From Onishia taeanensis (GTDB taxonomy: Bacteria; Pseudomonadota; Gammaproteobacteria; Pseudomonadales; Halomonadaceae): 64,000 nucleotides of DNA. Below the pieces are notes generated by a model. The model saw only the letters and a program-made list of their open reading frames with translations, was not told where the DNA came from and made no database searches. Both the position numbers and the translations under genes were made by a program. Location of the stretch: assembly GCF_003268885.1 (NCBI RefSeq), contig NZ_QLSX01000002.1, forward strand, positions 124,001 through 188,000, read 5' to 3'. Position 1 is the stretch's first letter; each line of letters begins with the position of its first letter. This document shows positions 38,525 through 47,628 of this stretch, one piece after another.

Positions 38525-41008
38525 ATGAGTGTCGAGGCGGCGTCACAGGGTGTCGACACCGGCTGCTATCACTGCGGCAGCCCGGTGCCCGCCGGCGCCC
38601 CCTGGCAGCTGGTGCTCGATGACCGGGCCCACTCGCTGTGCTGTCCCGGCTGCGAGGCGGTGGCCCACGCTATCGTCGAGGGCGGACTCTCGAGTTACTA
38701 CCGCTTTCGCACCGAACTGCCCGAACGGCCCTCGAGCGATTCGAGCACCCGGCGCGCCCAGGCTGAAACCTGGCAGGTGTTCGACGACCCGGCACTGCAA
38801 AGCGAATTCGTGCACGCCAACGGCGATGGCCTGACCGCCACTCTAGCGGTAGATGGCATCACCTGCGCGGCCTGCGCCTGGCTGATCGAGCATCGCCTGA
38901 ACGCGCTCGATGGCGTCACCTCAAGCGCCGTGAACCTGAGTCATCACCGGCTAAGCATCAGCTGGGACCCGGCGCGCATCGCCCTCTCGCAGCTGCTCGC
39001 CGAGCTCGCCGCTATCGGCTATCCCGCTCAGCCTTACGCGCCCGACCAGGCGCAGCAGCGGCTCAAGCATGACGAGCGCATGGGCGTGCGCCGGCTGATC
39101 GTCGCCGCCGTGGCGATGATGCAGGTGATGATGTTCTCCGTGCCGATCTACTTGAGCGACCCCGGCGAGATGTCCAGGGACTTCCTGGTGCTCTTTCACT
39201 GGCTGTCCTTCGCCCTGGCCACCCCGGTGGTGCTGTTCTCGGCGGCGCCCTTCTTCCACAACGCCCTGCGCGATCTGCGCAACCGCACCCTGGGCATGGA
39301 CGTACCGGTGTCGCTCGCGATCGGTGGGGCCTATCTCGCCAGCGGCTACGCGGTGCTTTCCGGTCAGGGCGAGGTCTACTTCGACTCGGTGTCGATGTTC
39401 ACCTTCTTCCTGCTGTTCGGACGCTATATCGAGATGCGCGCCCGACGCCGCAGCGGCCATAGCGGCAATGCGATGGCCGGGGTGCTGCCCGCCTCGGCGA
39501 CTCGCCTCGAGGCCGATGGCAGCGAGCGCGTGCTGCCCGCCAACCGCCTGACCGCCGGCGACCGGGTGCTGGTGCGACCCGGCCATGGCGTGCCTGCCGA
39601 CGGGGTGATCGAAGACGGCACCTCGAGCCTGGATGAATCGATGCTCACCGGCGAGTCCCGCCCGGTCACCCGCCGCCCGGGAGACGCCGTTACCGGCGGC
39701 AGCCACAACGTCGATAGCCCGCTGGTGGTGCGCGTTACCCATGTCGGCCACGAGGCCCGTGCTTCGGCGATCCTCGATCTCACCGACCGGGCCTTTGCCA
39801 AGCGCCCGCGCATCGCCGAACTGGCCAGCCGCTGGGCGCACCTCTTCGTGCTACGCCTGCTGGTAGTGAGCCTCGGCGTGGCCATTGCCTGGGCCTTCAT
39901 CGACCCGTCACGGGCGCTGTGGGTAACGCTCTCGGTGCTGGTGGTGACCTGTCCCTGCGCTCTGGCGCTGGCCACGCCCACGGCGCTGACCGCAAGCCAC
40001 GGCCGGCTGCGCCGCCGTGGATTCCTGATCACCCGCGCCCACGCCCTCGAGGGACTCGCCCAGGCTAGCCGGGTCATCTTCGACAAGACCGGCACCCTGA
40101 CCACCGGCCGCATGACGCTTGTCGAGACGCATCCTGTGGCCGGGTTCGAGACACAGCGGGCGCGCGCCATCGCCGCGGCCCTGGAGGCGCACTCCGAGCA
40201 CCCCATCGCGCGGGCGTTCAGCCCTCACCGAGACGTCACCATCAGCGCCGAGACAGTGATCAACCGCCCCGGACAAGGACTGGAAGGCGGCCTCGAGGGT
40301 CGCCGCTGGCGGCTTGGCAAGCCCGCTTTCGCCGCCGGCAGCGACGCCCCGCCGCCACCCGGCCAAGGCCAGTGGCTGCTGCTCGCCTGCGAGGGGAAGC
40401 CGCGCGCCTGGTTCGCGCTCAAGGATGATCTGCGCGACGACGCCCCAACCACCGTGCAAGCTCTAAAGCGCCTGGGGCTGTCGGTCGAGCTGCTCTCCGG
40501 CGACCAGGAGGCATCGGTTGAGGACCTCGCGCAGCGGCTGGGCATCGAGGACTGGCGTGCCGGCGCCAGCCCCGAAGACAAGCTCGCCCGTGTCGAAGCC
40601 CTTCAGGCGCAGGGGGAATCGGTGGTGATGGTCGGCGACGGCATCAACGACGTGCCGGTACTGGCCGGCGCCGAGGTGTCGATCGCCATGAACGGCGCCA
40701 CCGATCTGGCCCGTACCCGTGCCGATGCCGTGCTGCTCAGCCCGCATCTGTCGCGTATCGTCGAGGCCATCGAGGTCAGCCGTGCCACCCGCCGCATCAT
40801 TCGCCAGAACTTGGGCTGGGCGCTTTGCTACAACCTGACCGCCCTGCCGCTGGCCGCCTGCGGCCTGGTACCGCCCTGGCTCGCCGCCATCGGCATGTCG
40901 GCAAGCTCGCTGGTGGTGGTCGGCAACGCTCTGCGGCTGGGCCGCCCCCATCGAAGCGTAGTCACCGCTGCCACGCCGCCGCCTCACGCCCGAACAGAGC
41001 CTCTATGA
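38525..41008 (+). CDS. ccoI: Cu-translocating P-type ATPase for cbb3 assembly
   Basis: An 827-residue P1B ATPase that exports copper to the periplasm for CuB insertion. An N-terminal CYHCGSPVPAG segment precedes an HMA domain with GITCAACAW near residue 115. The transmembrane metal site is TCPCALALATP near 480, the phosphorylation site is FDKTGTLTTG near 520, and the hinge is MVGDGINDVPVLAGA. The N-terminal zinc-ribbon-like part is typical of FixI/CcoI rather than CopA. It overlaps ccoS by four bases. Confidence 0.95.
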   Translation: MSVEAASQGVDTGCYHCGSPVPAGAPWQLVLDDRAHSLCCPGCEAVAHAIVEGGLSSYYRFRTELPERPSSDSSTRRAQAETWQVFDDPALQSEFVHANGDGLTATLAVDGITCAACAWLIEHRLNALDGVTSSAVNLSHHRLSISWDPARIALSQLLAELAAIGYPAQPYAPDQAQQRLKHDERMGVRRLIVAAVAMMQVMMFSVPIYLSDPGEMSRDFLVLFHWLSFALATPVVLFSAAPFFHNALRDLRNRTLGMDVPVSLAIGGAYLASGYAVLSGQGEVYFDSVSMFTFFLLFGRYIEMRARRRSGHSGNAMAGVLPASATRLEADGSERVLPANRLTAGDRVLVRPGHGVPADGVIEDGTSSLDESMLTGESRPVTRRPGDAVTGGSHNVDSPLVVRVTHVGHEARASAILDLTDRAFAKRPRIAELASRWAHLFVLRLLVVSLGVAIAWAFIDPSRALWVTLSVLVVTCPCALALATPTALTASHGRLRRRGFLITRAHALEGLAQASRVIFDKTGTLTTGRMTLVETHPVAGFETQRARAIAAALEAHSEHPIARAFSPHRDVTISAETVINRPGQGLEGGLEGRRWRLGKPAFAAGSDAPPPPGQGQWLLLACEGKPRAWFALKDDLRDDAPTTVQALKRLGLSVELLSGDQEASVEDLAQRLGIEDWRAGASPEDKLARVEALQAQGESVVMVGDGINDVPVLAGAEVSIAMNGATDLARTRADAVLLSPHLSRIVEAIEVSRATRRIIRQNLGWALCYNLTALPLAACGLVPPWLAAIGMSASSLVVVGNALRLGRPHRSVVTAATPPPHARTEPL

Positions 41009-41373
41009 GCATTCTCTACCTGCTGATCCCGTTATCCCTGCTGCTGCTGTCGCTGGCCGTCTGGGCGTTCTTCTGGGCGGTCAAGAACGACCAGTTCGAT
41101 GACCTCGAAGGTCCAGCGCATCGCATACTCTTCGACGATGACGACAATGACCTCTCGCCGGCCGCCCGCCTGCGCCGCGAACAGGCGAAAACCACGCCCG
41201 CGAATAAGCCCCAGGCCCAACCCGGTGATGCCCAGCCTAATGAAGAGACGACCCCGCAGGGCGCAGACGACAACAGTCGCGCTGAACTCAAGGAAGAAGG
41301 AGCAAGGCAAGAAGAAAGAGAAGGAGAAGAAACAAGCAATAAAGACGATGGCCGGGAGGCCGGGCCGCGATGA
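41005..41373 (+). CDS. ccoS: cbb3 oxidase maturation protein CcoS, with long charged tail
   Basis: A 122-residue protein whose first ~48 residues are the CcoS core: one membrane helix and WAVKNDQFDDLEGPAHRILFDDD, the family hallmark. CcoS proteins are usually about 50-70 residues. Here an extra ~60 residues of Gln, Glu, Lys and Arg rich, low-complexity sequence follow (AELKEEGARQEEREGEETSN). The tail is probably cytoplasmic and disordered. It overlaps ccoI and the next gene by four bases each, so the tail is held in frame between coupled genes. Confidence 0.88.
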   Translation: MSILYLLIPLSLLLLSLAVWAFFWAVKNDQFDDLEGPAHRILFDDDDNDLSPAARLRREQAKTTPANKPQAQPGDAQPNEETTPQGADDNSRAELKEEGARQEEREGEETSNKDDGREAGPR

Positions 41374-42062
41374 ACCCAACCGGCCTCGATCTGCCGCCGC
41401 TGGCCGCCGCCTTCGTCTTCGGCCTGCTCGGGGGCGCCCACTGCATCGGCATGTGCGGTGGCATCATGAGCGCGCTGAGTTTCGCCGTACCGCCCAGCAT
41501 GCGCCATCCGGCAAGGCTCACCGGCCTGTTGCTCGGCTACAACCTGGGCCGCATTGGGAGCTACATGCTCGCCGGCGCCCTGGTGGCCGGGCTCGGCACC
41601 CTGATCGGCGGGCTCGCCAGCGGGGTGCGCCTGGCGCTGTCGACGCTTTCCGCCGTCATGCTGATCCTGATGGCGCTGTATATCGCCAACTGGTGGAAGG
41701 GCCTGCTCAGAGTCGAGGCCCTGGGGCGGCGCCTGTGGCGCCATCTGGAACCGGTCGGCCGACGCCTGATGCCGGTAGTTAGCCTGCCCCAGGCCGTCGC
41801 CTTGGGGGCCGTCTGGGGCTGGCTGCCCTGCGGGCTGGTCTATTCGATGCTGGCCTGGAGCCTGGCCACCGCCGAGCCCCTCGCGGGCACCGCCCTGATG
41901 GGGGCCTTCGGGCTCGGCACCCTGCCCGCTCTGCTCGCCACTGGCCTCGCCGCACGCTCGCTTGGCCGCCTGATCCGCCACCCAGCAACCCGCGCCCTGG
42001 CGGCGGGGCTGATCATCGCCTTCGCGCTCTGGCAGCTGGCCAGCGCCTGGCGGCTGATATAA
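41370..42062 (+). CDS. TauE/SafE-like membrane protein (COG2836)
   Basis: A 230-residue membrane protein with about six helices. FGLLGGAHCIGMCGGIMSAL near residue 17 is the hallmark of the COG2836 sulfite exporter TauE/SafE-related family; GWLPCGLVYSMLAWSLAT near 150 is its repeat. The paired Cys and Met suggest metal (copper) handling. The same gene lies between ccoS and hemN in Pseudomonas aeruginosa (near PA1547), so a role in cbb3 biogenesis is plausible but unproven. Confidence 0.88.
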   Translation: MNPTGLDLPPLAAAFVFGLLGGAHCIGMCGGIMSALSFAVPPSMRHPARLTGLLLGYNLGRIGSYMLAGALVAGLGTLIGGLASGVRLALSTLSAVMLILMALYIANWWKGLLRVEALGRRLWRHLEPVGRRLMPVVSLPQAVALGAVWGWLPCGLVYSMLAWSLATAEPLAGTALMGAFGLGTLPALLATGLAARSLGRLIRHPATRALAAGLIIAFALWQLASAWRLI

Positions 42063-42090
42063 ACCTGGCGGGCCGCCATTTCCACGGGAC

Positions 42091-42104
42091 TTGACCTGGC
42101 GCAA
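42091..42104 (+). promoter_or_regulatory. Possible Anr box upstream of hemN
   Basis: The site TTGAC-CTGG-CGCAA keeps both TTGA and CAA half-site cores but matches only seven of ten consensus positions. A -10-like TAGACT lies at 42127-42132, about 42 bp from the box centre to the expected start of transcription, the usual class II activator geometry. HemN is Anr-dependent in Pseudomonas. Confidence 0.45.
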
Positions 42105-42164
42105 GGGGCCAGGCCTCTGGCGACACTAGACTGGAGGCATTCGCATCCAGTGGAGTATGCAGTG

Positions 42165-43568
42165 ATGTTTAGCCCCATGCCCGCCCCCTCGTCGTCCCAT
42201 GCCTGGGACCCGGCGCTGCTCAAGCGCTATGACATCAGCGGGCCGCGCTACACCTCCTACCCGACCGCGCCCTCCTTTCACCAGGGCTTCGGCGCCGAGG
42301 ACTTCGAGGCGGCGCTGGTGCGCAGCAACGCAAGGTCCCGTCCGCTGTCGCTGTATGTGCATGTGCCCTTCTGCCGGCGCATCTGCTTCTACTGCGCCTG
42401 CAACAAGATCGCCACCAAGAACACCCGGCTGGCCGAGCCATACCTTTCCCGAATCGATCGCGAGATGGTGCTCACCAGCCGCCGGTTGGACACCGCCCGC
42501 GAGGTCACCCAGCTGCACTGGGGCGGCGGCACCCCCACCTTCCTGACGCTTGGCCAGATGGGGGATCTGTTCGACCGCCTGGATGCGCGCTTCGGCCTCA
42601 GCAACGCGCCCGATCGCGACTACTCCATCGAGATCGACCCTCGGGAGGCGAACGTGCTGACCCTGCGTCACCTTCAGGCACTGGGCTTCAACCGGCTGAG
42701 TCTCGGCGTTCAGGACCTGGACCCCAAGGTCCAGCAGGCCATCAACCGGGTCCAGCCCCGGGTACTGACCGAAACGCTGATCGACGAGGCCCGACGGCTG
42801 GGATTTCGCTCGCTGAACCTCGATCTGATCTATGGCCTGCCGCACCAGACGCCGTCGAGCTTCGCCGCAACGCTCGCCCAGGTCATCGAAATGACCCCGC
42901 CGCGGCTGTCGGTGTTCAACTATGCCCACCTGCCCAGTCGTTTTGCGCCCCAGCGTCGCATCCGTGAGGCCGACCTGCCGGACAGTGACGCCAAGCTGGC
43001 CATGCTGCAGACAAGCATCGACATGCTCGAAGACGCGGGCTATGTGCACATCGGCATGGATCACTTCGCGCTGCCCGACGACAGCCTGGCCCGCGCTCAG
43101 CGCCAGGGCACCATGACCCGCAACTTCCAGGGGTATTCGACACACGGCAACAGCGACCTGGTAGGGCTGGGCGTTTCGGCCATCAGTCGGGTGGATGACT
43201 GCTATGCCCAGAATCCCACGGCGCTCGGCGACTACGAAGTGGCGCTGGACGCCGGGCGGCTGGCCACCGTCAAGGGCATCCGGCTGAGCCTCGACGACCG
43301 CCTTCGCCGCCGCGCCATCGAACGGCTGATGTGTGACATGGCGCTCGATCTTGAGACGCTGGGGCACGAATTCGGCCTCGACGCGATGCTCTGGCTCGAC
43401 GATGCCCTGGCCCGCCTGGCTTCCAGCATCGAGGATGGCCTGATCGAACAGCACGGCAGCCGGCTGACCGTGACGCCGCGTGGGCGCCTGCTGATCCGGC
43501 ATCTGGCCATGGCCTTCGACGCTCGGCTGCCCGAGCAGGCCAAAGAGCGCTATTCGCGCATCCTATGA
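42165..43568 (+). CDS. hemN: Oxygen-independent coproporphyrinogen III dehydrogenase
   Basis: A 467-residue radical SAM enzyme that oxidatively decarboxylates coproporphyrinogen III to protoporphyrinogen IX without O2. The cluster motif YVHVPFCRRICFYCACNK holds C70, C74 and C77. The N-terminal RYDISGPRYTSYPTAP and the GYSTHGNSDLVGLGVSAISR region distinguish true HemN from HemW-like paralogues. The ATG at 42165 follows GGAG. It supplies heme for the oxidase under low oxygen, alongside the O2-independent last step by hemH elsewhere in the window. Confidence 0.95.
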   Translation: MFSPMPAPSSSHAWDPALLKRYDISGPRYTSYPTAPSFHQGFGAEDFEAALVRSNARSRPLSLYVHVPFCRRICFYCACNKIATKNTRLAEPYLSRIDREMVLTSRRLDTAREVTQLHWGGGTPTFLTLGQMGDLFDRLDARFGLSNAPDRDYSIEIDPREANVLTLRHLQALGFNRLSLGVQDLDPKVQQAINRVQPRVLTETLIDEARRLGFRSLNLDLIYGLPHQTPSSFAATLAQVIEMTPPRLSVFNYAHLPSRFAPQRRIREADLPDSDAKLAMLQTSIDMLEDAGYVHIGMDHFALPDDSLARAQRQGTMTRNFQGYSTHGNSDLVGLGVSAISRVDDCYAQNPTALGDYEVALDAGRLATVKGIRLSLDDRLRRRAIERLMCDMALDLETLGHEFGLDAMLWLDDALARLASSIEDGLIEQHGSRLTVTPRGRLLIRHLAMAFDARLPEQAKERYSRIL

Positions 43569-43729
43569 GCCTGGAGCCTGTAGACTTATGTCTATGGCCC
43601 AGCAGCGGCGCTCACAGCGCCACTGCCCGAGTTCGAGAACCAAGGAAACTTTGCCTCCTCCGCTCTCTCTTCCATAATGGGCCCCGCGGATGAACTAGAA
43701 TGTATAAGGATGCAGCCAAGGAGAAGGAC

Positions 43730-44476
43730 ATGCCCGCCAATGCGCTCGGTCACCGAGCCCGCCTCACCGAAACCCGCTGCCAGACCTGCAGCCTCAGTTC
43801 GCTGTGCCTGCCCCTCGCGCTGGAAGTGGAGGACATGGACCGCTTCGATGCCATCATTCGTCGTCGCGCGCCTCTCAAGAAGGGCGAGACGCTGGTGCGT
43901 CAGGAGGCGCCCTTCTCCAGCGTCTTCGCGGTACGCTCGGGCAGCCTCAAGCAGCTCATCAGCGCCGGCAGCGGCGATGAACAACTGAGTAACTTCTATC
44001 TGCCGAGCGAACTGGTCGGCCTGGACGGCATCGACGAGGAACGCTATCCGGGCACGGTAGTGGCGCTGGAGACCACCACCGTCTGCGAGATTCCCTTCGA
44101 CCGGCTCGACGGGCTGTCGGAGCACCTGCCGGAACTGCGTGCCCAGCTCTATCGCAGCCTGAGCAAGGAGCTGCGCGACGACCGGCGCATGCTGCGCCTG
44201 CTGTCACGCATGACCGCCGACGAGCGGCTGGCAAGCTTTCTGGTCAATCTGTCGTCGCGCTTTCGCCGCCGCGGTTACTCGGCCTACAGCTTCCGGCTAT
44301 CGATGTCCCGCGCGGACATCGGTAACTATCTGGGGCTCGCCGTGGAAACCGTCAGCCGCATCCTGGGACGCTTTCAGCAACAGCAGCTGCTGGCCGTATC
44401 GGGACGCGAGGTCAACATCATCGATCTCAAGAACCTGGCCGAGCTGGCCAACGATGGCTGCCCTTACGACGGTTAG
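43730..44476 (+). CDS. anr: Oxygen-sensing transcriptional regulator Anr (Fnr family)
   Basis: A 248-residue Crp/Fnr regulator. The N-terminal cluster ligands are C17, C20 and C26 (CQTCSLSSLC) and the fourth is C119 in TTTVCEIPF, so a 4Fe-4S oxygen sensor is complete. A cyclic-nucleotide-like fold and a dimer helix follow, then the HTH MSRADIGNYLGLAVETVSRILGRFQ with the Fnr-type E-SR recognition pattern. The ATG at 43730 follows AAGGAG; an ATG ten codons upstream lacks this spacing. Position after hemN matches P. aeruginosa. It likely activates ccoN and hemN. Confidence 0.95.
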   Translation: MPANALGHRARLTETRCQTCSLSSLCLPLALEVEDMDRFDAIIRRRAPLKKGETLVRQEAPFSSVFAVRSGSLKQLISAGSGDEQLSNFYLPSELVGLDGIDEERYPGTVVALETTTVCEIPFDRLDGLSEHLPELRAQLYRSLSKELRDDRRMLRLLSRMTADERLASFLVNLSSRFRRRGYSAYSFRLSMSRADIGNYLGLAVETVSRILGRFQQQQLLAVSGREVNIIDLKNLAELANDGCPYDG

Positions 44477-44500
44477 CCACCCAGAGCGCTCATACAACGC

Positions 44501-44533
44501 AAAACGCCAAGCCCTGAGGCTTGGCGTTTTTTT
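44501..44533. terminator. Bidirectional terminator between anr and ttcA
   Basis: A 13-bp stem (44501-44513 with 44518-44530) around CTGA has A on one side and seven T on the other. It terminates anr and can also stop the convergent ttcA message. Confidence 0.9.
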
Positions 44534-44537
44534 ATGG

Positions 44538-44615
44538 GGCTGATCTGGACGACGCGCCTGGACAAAGCGCCTGGACAAAGCGCCTGGCCGATACGTCTGG
44601 TCAATGCGTCTCGGA
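44538..44615. repeat. 13-bp tandem repeat, six units
   Basis: Units of exactly 13 bp start at 44538, 44551, 44564, 44577, 44590 and 44603, with consensus AAAGCGCCTGGAC. The outer units are more diverged than the central ones. The array lies between the anr/ttcA terminator and the ttcA stop codon and is the longest of its class in the window. Confidence 0.88.
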
Positions 44616-44627
44616 GCGGCGCGTCGG

Positions 44628-45551
44628 CTAGGCCTCGCCGCCAAGGTCCAGCGCATCGATACGATTCTCCCGGCGGCGTGCCTGTTCGGCTTCAAGGCCC
44701 TTGAAGTCGAAGAGTTCGCGATCCGCCAGCTGTGACGGCGCCACATTGGTTACCGCCTTGAACATGCTTTCCAGGCGCCCGGGATGTTTGGTTTCCCATT
44801 CGGCCAGCATCTCCTTGACCACCTGACGCTGCAGATTGGGCTGCGAACCGCACAGGTTGCAGGGAATGATCGGAAACGCCATGCGCTGGGAAAACTCCTC
44901 GATATCCGCCTCGCGACAGTAGGCCAGCGGACGAATCACGATGTTCTTGCCGTCGTCGGAAAGCAGTTTGGGCGGCATCGACTTGAGGCTGCCGCCGAAG
45001 AACATGTTCAGGAACAGCGTCTCGAGGATGTCTTCGCGATGATGGCCAAGCGCTACCTTAGTGGCCCCGATCTCTTCGGCGAAACCGTAAAGCGAGCCGC
45101 GCCGCAGGCGTGAGCAAAGCGCGCAGGTGGTCTTGCCTTCCGGGGTCTTTTCCTTGACCACCGAATAGGTGTCACGCTCGAGGATGTGGTAATCGACGTC
45201 GAGCTTGTCCAGGTATTCCGGCAGCACGTGTTCGGGGAAGCCCGGCTGCTTCTGGTCCAGATTGACCGCCACCAGCGAGAAATTCACCGGCGCATTGCGC
45301 TGAAGGTTCCTGAGGATCTCCAGCATGGTGTAGGAGTCCTTGCCGCCGGACAGGCAGACCATGACCTTGTCGCCCTCTTCGATCATGCCGTAATCGATGA
45401 TGGCGTTGCCGACCTGACGCCGCAGGCGTTTCTGCAGCTTGTTGAAGGCGCGCTTGTCATTGGCGGCAGCGTCCGCCGCCGCAGCGTCGGCTACATCGTT
45501 AGCAGAGGTATCGGAGACGCTCGGGGGGTAAGTCACGGCAGTATCGGTCAT
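44628..45551 (-). CDS. ttcA: tRNA 2-thiocytidine(32) synthetase TtcA
   Basis: A 307-residue PP-loop enzyme that thiolates C32 of some tRNAs. The ATP-binding motif is S68GGKDS73. Cluster or sulfur-handling Cys are C143 and C146 (CALC) and C231 and C234 (CNLC). An N-terminal ~30-residue Ala/Asp-rich extension ([13 protein letters not shown]) precedes the core. The ATG at 45551 is supported by family length. It is next to anr, as in Pseudomonas relatives, and is itself an Fe-S enzyme. Confidence 0.94.
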   Translation of the reverse strand: MTDTAVTYPPSVSDTSANDVADAAAADAAANDKRAFNKLQKRLRRQVGNAIIDYGMIEEGDKVMVCLSGGKDSYTMLEILRNLQRNAPVNFSLVAVNLDQKQPGFPEHVLPEYLDKLDVDYHILERDTYSVVKEKTPEGKTTCALCSRLRRGSLYGFAEEIGATKVALGHHREDILETLFLNMFFGGSLKSMPPKLLSDDGKNIVIRPLAYCREADIEEFSQRMAFPIIPCNLCGSQPNLQRQVVKEMLAEWETKHPGRLESMFKAVTNVAPSQLADRELFDFKGLEAEQARRRENRIDALDLGGEA

Positions 45552-45670
45552 GATCGCAGCAAAAGGGGACAGAAATGAGGCGCCATCTTACCACCGGCAC
45601 CCGGGGCTAGCGACCGGGCATGCCATTAAGGCTGCGTTAATTCCTTTAGCGTAATGTCATTTGCGGTAGG

Positions 45671-45765
45671 GTCCTGCCACGACATAGAGTCCTTCATCGA
45701 AAGGTCCTGCCACGCGGAGCCCTGCCATGCAGAGCCCTGCCCCGGCAGAGACCTGTTTCGACAGA
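45671..45765. repeat. 15-16-bp degenerate tandem repeat, six units
   Basis: Units start at 45671, 45689, 45704, 45719, 45734 and 45750, with consensus GYCCTGCCAYGCRGA; lengths vary from 15 to 18 bp. The array lies in the 351-bp gap (45552-45902) upstream of the glycosyltransferase gene, probably between its promoter and start codon. The gap shows no other gene; the frame open through it is an artefact of the repeats. Confidence 0.82.
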
Positions 45766-45902
45766 GTGTTCTGCTACGAGGTCATGAGCCCGACGCTCAA
45801 CATGGAGCGTGTAACTGCCAAGACGGCGGCGACGCGTCCGGTGCTGGCCATTTCGACGCCTCCCCGGCGTGGAATATTTCCATCTACCGGAGTATTGCCC
45901 CG

Positions 45903-47171
45903 ATGTCGCTTGCGCAACGCATTCGCACCAATACCATCCTGAAGACCCTCGCTCAGAGCGCCGAGAAACGCCTGAAACGCCGACTGACCAGCCTGCTGTG
46001 GCGGCTGCTGCGAGCTCCCGAGGCCACCGCGATCGATGAACTGGGCGACGTCCGGCGGATTCTGCTGATCCGGCCCAACTATCGTATCGGCAACGCGCTG
46101 ATCAGCACGCCGGCAATCGACGCTTTCCGGTCACGCTTTCCCGACGCCCGCCTCGACCTGCTGGCCACCGACAAGACTCGGGGGCTGTTCGACCATCTGC
46201 CGGTGGATCATTGCCACACCATGACGCGGCGCGCCATCCTGCGTCCCTGGCTGCTGGTAACACTGCTTGCCCGCCTGCGCAGGGAGCGCTACGACCTGGC
46301 CGTGCAGCTGGTGCCGGGCTCACTGACCGGGGCCATCTGCACCCGACTGATTGGCGCCCAGACCACTATGGGGCGCGCCAAACCCGAACAGCGCTGGTTC
46401 GACATCGAAGTGGAAGGCGCCACACCGCATGCCTATGATGCACCGCGCCCCTTCGCGCATGCCCTGGGGGTGGCCTGTCGCAACCGCCCGCGCCTGCACC
46501 TTAGCCACGACGAACAGGCCCGCGCCGAGGCGACCCTGGCGCACTGCCTGCCCGCCGTCGAACCAGCATCTGTCAAGCCTGACACCGCTGGCGTGACGCC
46601 TACGTGCGAGCCCTTCGTCGCCGTCTTTATCGGCGGTCATCTGGACAAACGCCTTCCCTGGGCGCAATGGTTCGACATCCTGAACGCCCTGGAAGCGGCC
46701 AATCAACGCCACCTGGTGTGCCTGGGCCCGGAGGAGGCAGATCTCGCACCGACCATCTCGCATCACCTGGAGGGCAGCCGCTTCGGGGCCCTGTGCCCAC
46801 CGCAACCCCTGCGAGACTTCGCCGCTCTGGTGGCTCGATCCGGCGTGCTGATCAGCCCCGACTCGGGGCCCCTGCACCTGGCAGCCGCCCTGGAGGTGCC
46901 CACCATCGCCCTGATGCAGGTAAAGAAATCGCAGAAGTTCGTGCCCCGAGAGCCCCATGATCAGGCCCTGTGGCGGCCCACCGCCGAAGAGGTCGTTCAG
47001 GCCGTGACGCGGCTTGATTTGTTCAGGCGCACGTACATCAAGGCCGTGGTAACGGCATCGCCAAGTGCCGTATGGCGCCCCATGACCGGCACGCCGAGGG
47101 ACTCGGCCATGGCCTCGAAGCGCAGGCTGGGCTCTATGTCCGGGCTTACGCGACGCACTGCCCGGGCATAG
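45903..47171 (+). CDS. Glycosyltransferase family 9 (heptosyltransferase-like)
   Basis: A 422-residue cytoplasmic enzyme of the GT9 family, which adds heptose or related sugars to LPS core. The N-terminal domain shows ILLIRPNYRIGNALISTPAIDAF near residue 60, and the C-terminal domain shows LISPDSGPLHLAAALEVPTIALMQ near 320. The ATG at 45903 fits the family; the frame runs upstream through a repeat array and is not coding there. The last ~57 residues lie over the 3' end of the convergent exonuclease gene. The homologous part seems to end near VVQAVTRL (about 47017), so the tail is probably read-through after loss of the original stop. Confidence 0.85.
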   Translation: MSLAQRIRTNTILKTLAQSAEKRLKRRLTSLLWRLLRAPEATAIDELGDVRRILLIRPNYRIGNALISTPAIDAFRSRFPDARLDLLATDKTRGLFDHLPVDHCHTMTRRAILRPWLLVTLLARLRRERYDLAVQLVPGSLTGAICTRLIGAQTTMGRAKPEQRWFDIEVEGATPHAYDAPRPFAHALGVACRNRPRLHLSHDEQARAEATLAHCLPAVEPASVKPDTAGVTPTCEPFVAVFIGGHLDKRLPWAQWFDILNALEAANQRHLVCLGPEEADLAPTISHHLEGSRFGALCPPQPLRDFAALVARSGVLISPDSGPLHLAAALEVPTIALMQVKKSQKFVPREPHDQALWRPTAEEVVQAVTRLDLFRRTYIKAVVTASPSAVWRPMTGTPRDSAMASKRRLGSMSGLTRRTARA

Positions 47172-47614
47172 CGCTGGGCGATATCGACGGTGGCATTGGG
47201 CAAGTCGAAGCCGAAACGAGGACGCAGCTGGCGATTGAGCATGGCAATATCGAAGGCCACGCACCAGCCCACCAGCGGCCGGTTACCGACGAAATCCAGA
47301 AACTGCGCGAGGGCATCCTCGACGCTCGCGCCGCCTTCCAGGTCGATGCCGCGCAGGCCATGGATGCAGATCGAGTCACCGGTCAGGCGGGCCGGACGCG
47401 ACAATCTCAGATCCAGCGACTCGCTGGTCAGCACCCGGTCGCCGCGTACCTTGACCGCGGCGATCGAGACCAGCTCGTCGCGACGCGTATCGAGGCCGGT
47501 GGTCTCGCAGTCGATGGCCACCATCTCGTCGCCGGTATAGGGATTGAACAGCCAACCGTAATCGCCACCGGCCTGGCGACGACGATCGGTCACACGGCGC
47601 CACGCTTTTAACAT
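46997..47614 (-). CDS. DnaQ-like 3'-5' exonuclease
   Basis: A 205-residue DEDD-family exonuclease. ExoI is VAIDCETTGLD (D35, E37), ExoII is LVGWCVAFDIAMLNRQL, and ExoIII is HTALGDAVTTALMY, giving a complete DEDDh set. The ATG at 47614 follows AGGAGG and overlaps the upstream CBS/DUF294 gene region only by spacing. In Vibrio and Pseudomonas a similar exonuclease gene follows the CBS protein next to the acetate symporter genes, so a functional link is likely though unexplained. Confidence 0.9.
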   Translation of the reverse strand: MLKAWRRVTDRRRQAGGDYGWLFNPYTGDEMVAIDCETTGLDTRRDELVSIAAVKVRGDRVLTSESLDLRLSRPARLTGDSICIHGLRGIDLEGGASVEDALAQFLDFVGNRPLVGWCVAFDIAMLNRQLRPRFGFDLPNATVDIAQRYARAVRRVSPDIEPSLRFEAMAESLGVPVMGRHTALGDAVTTALMYVRLNKSSRVTA

Positions 47615-47628
47615 CCTGCCTCCTGCCG

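Noticed and set aside
42126-43502. 458-codon open frame on the minus strand
   Set aside because: Antisense to hemN with shadow-type composition.
45654-45902. N-terminal extension of the glycosyltransferase through CHAEP repeats
   Set aside because: It only translates the tandem array; homology and a normal start begin at 45903.
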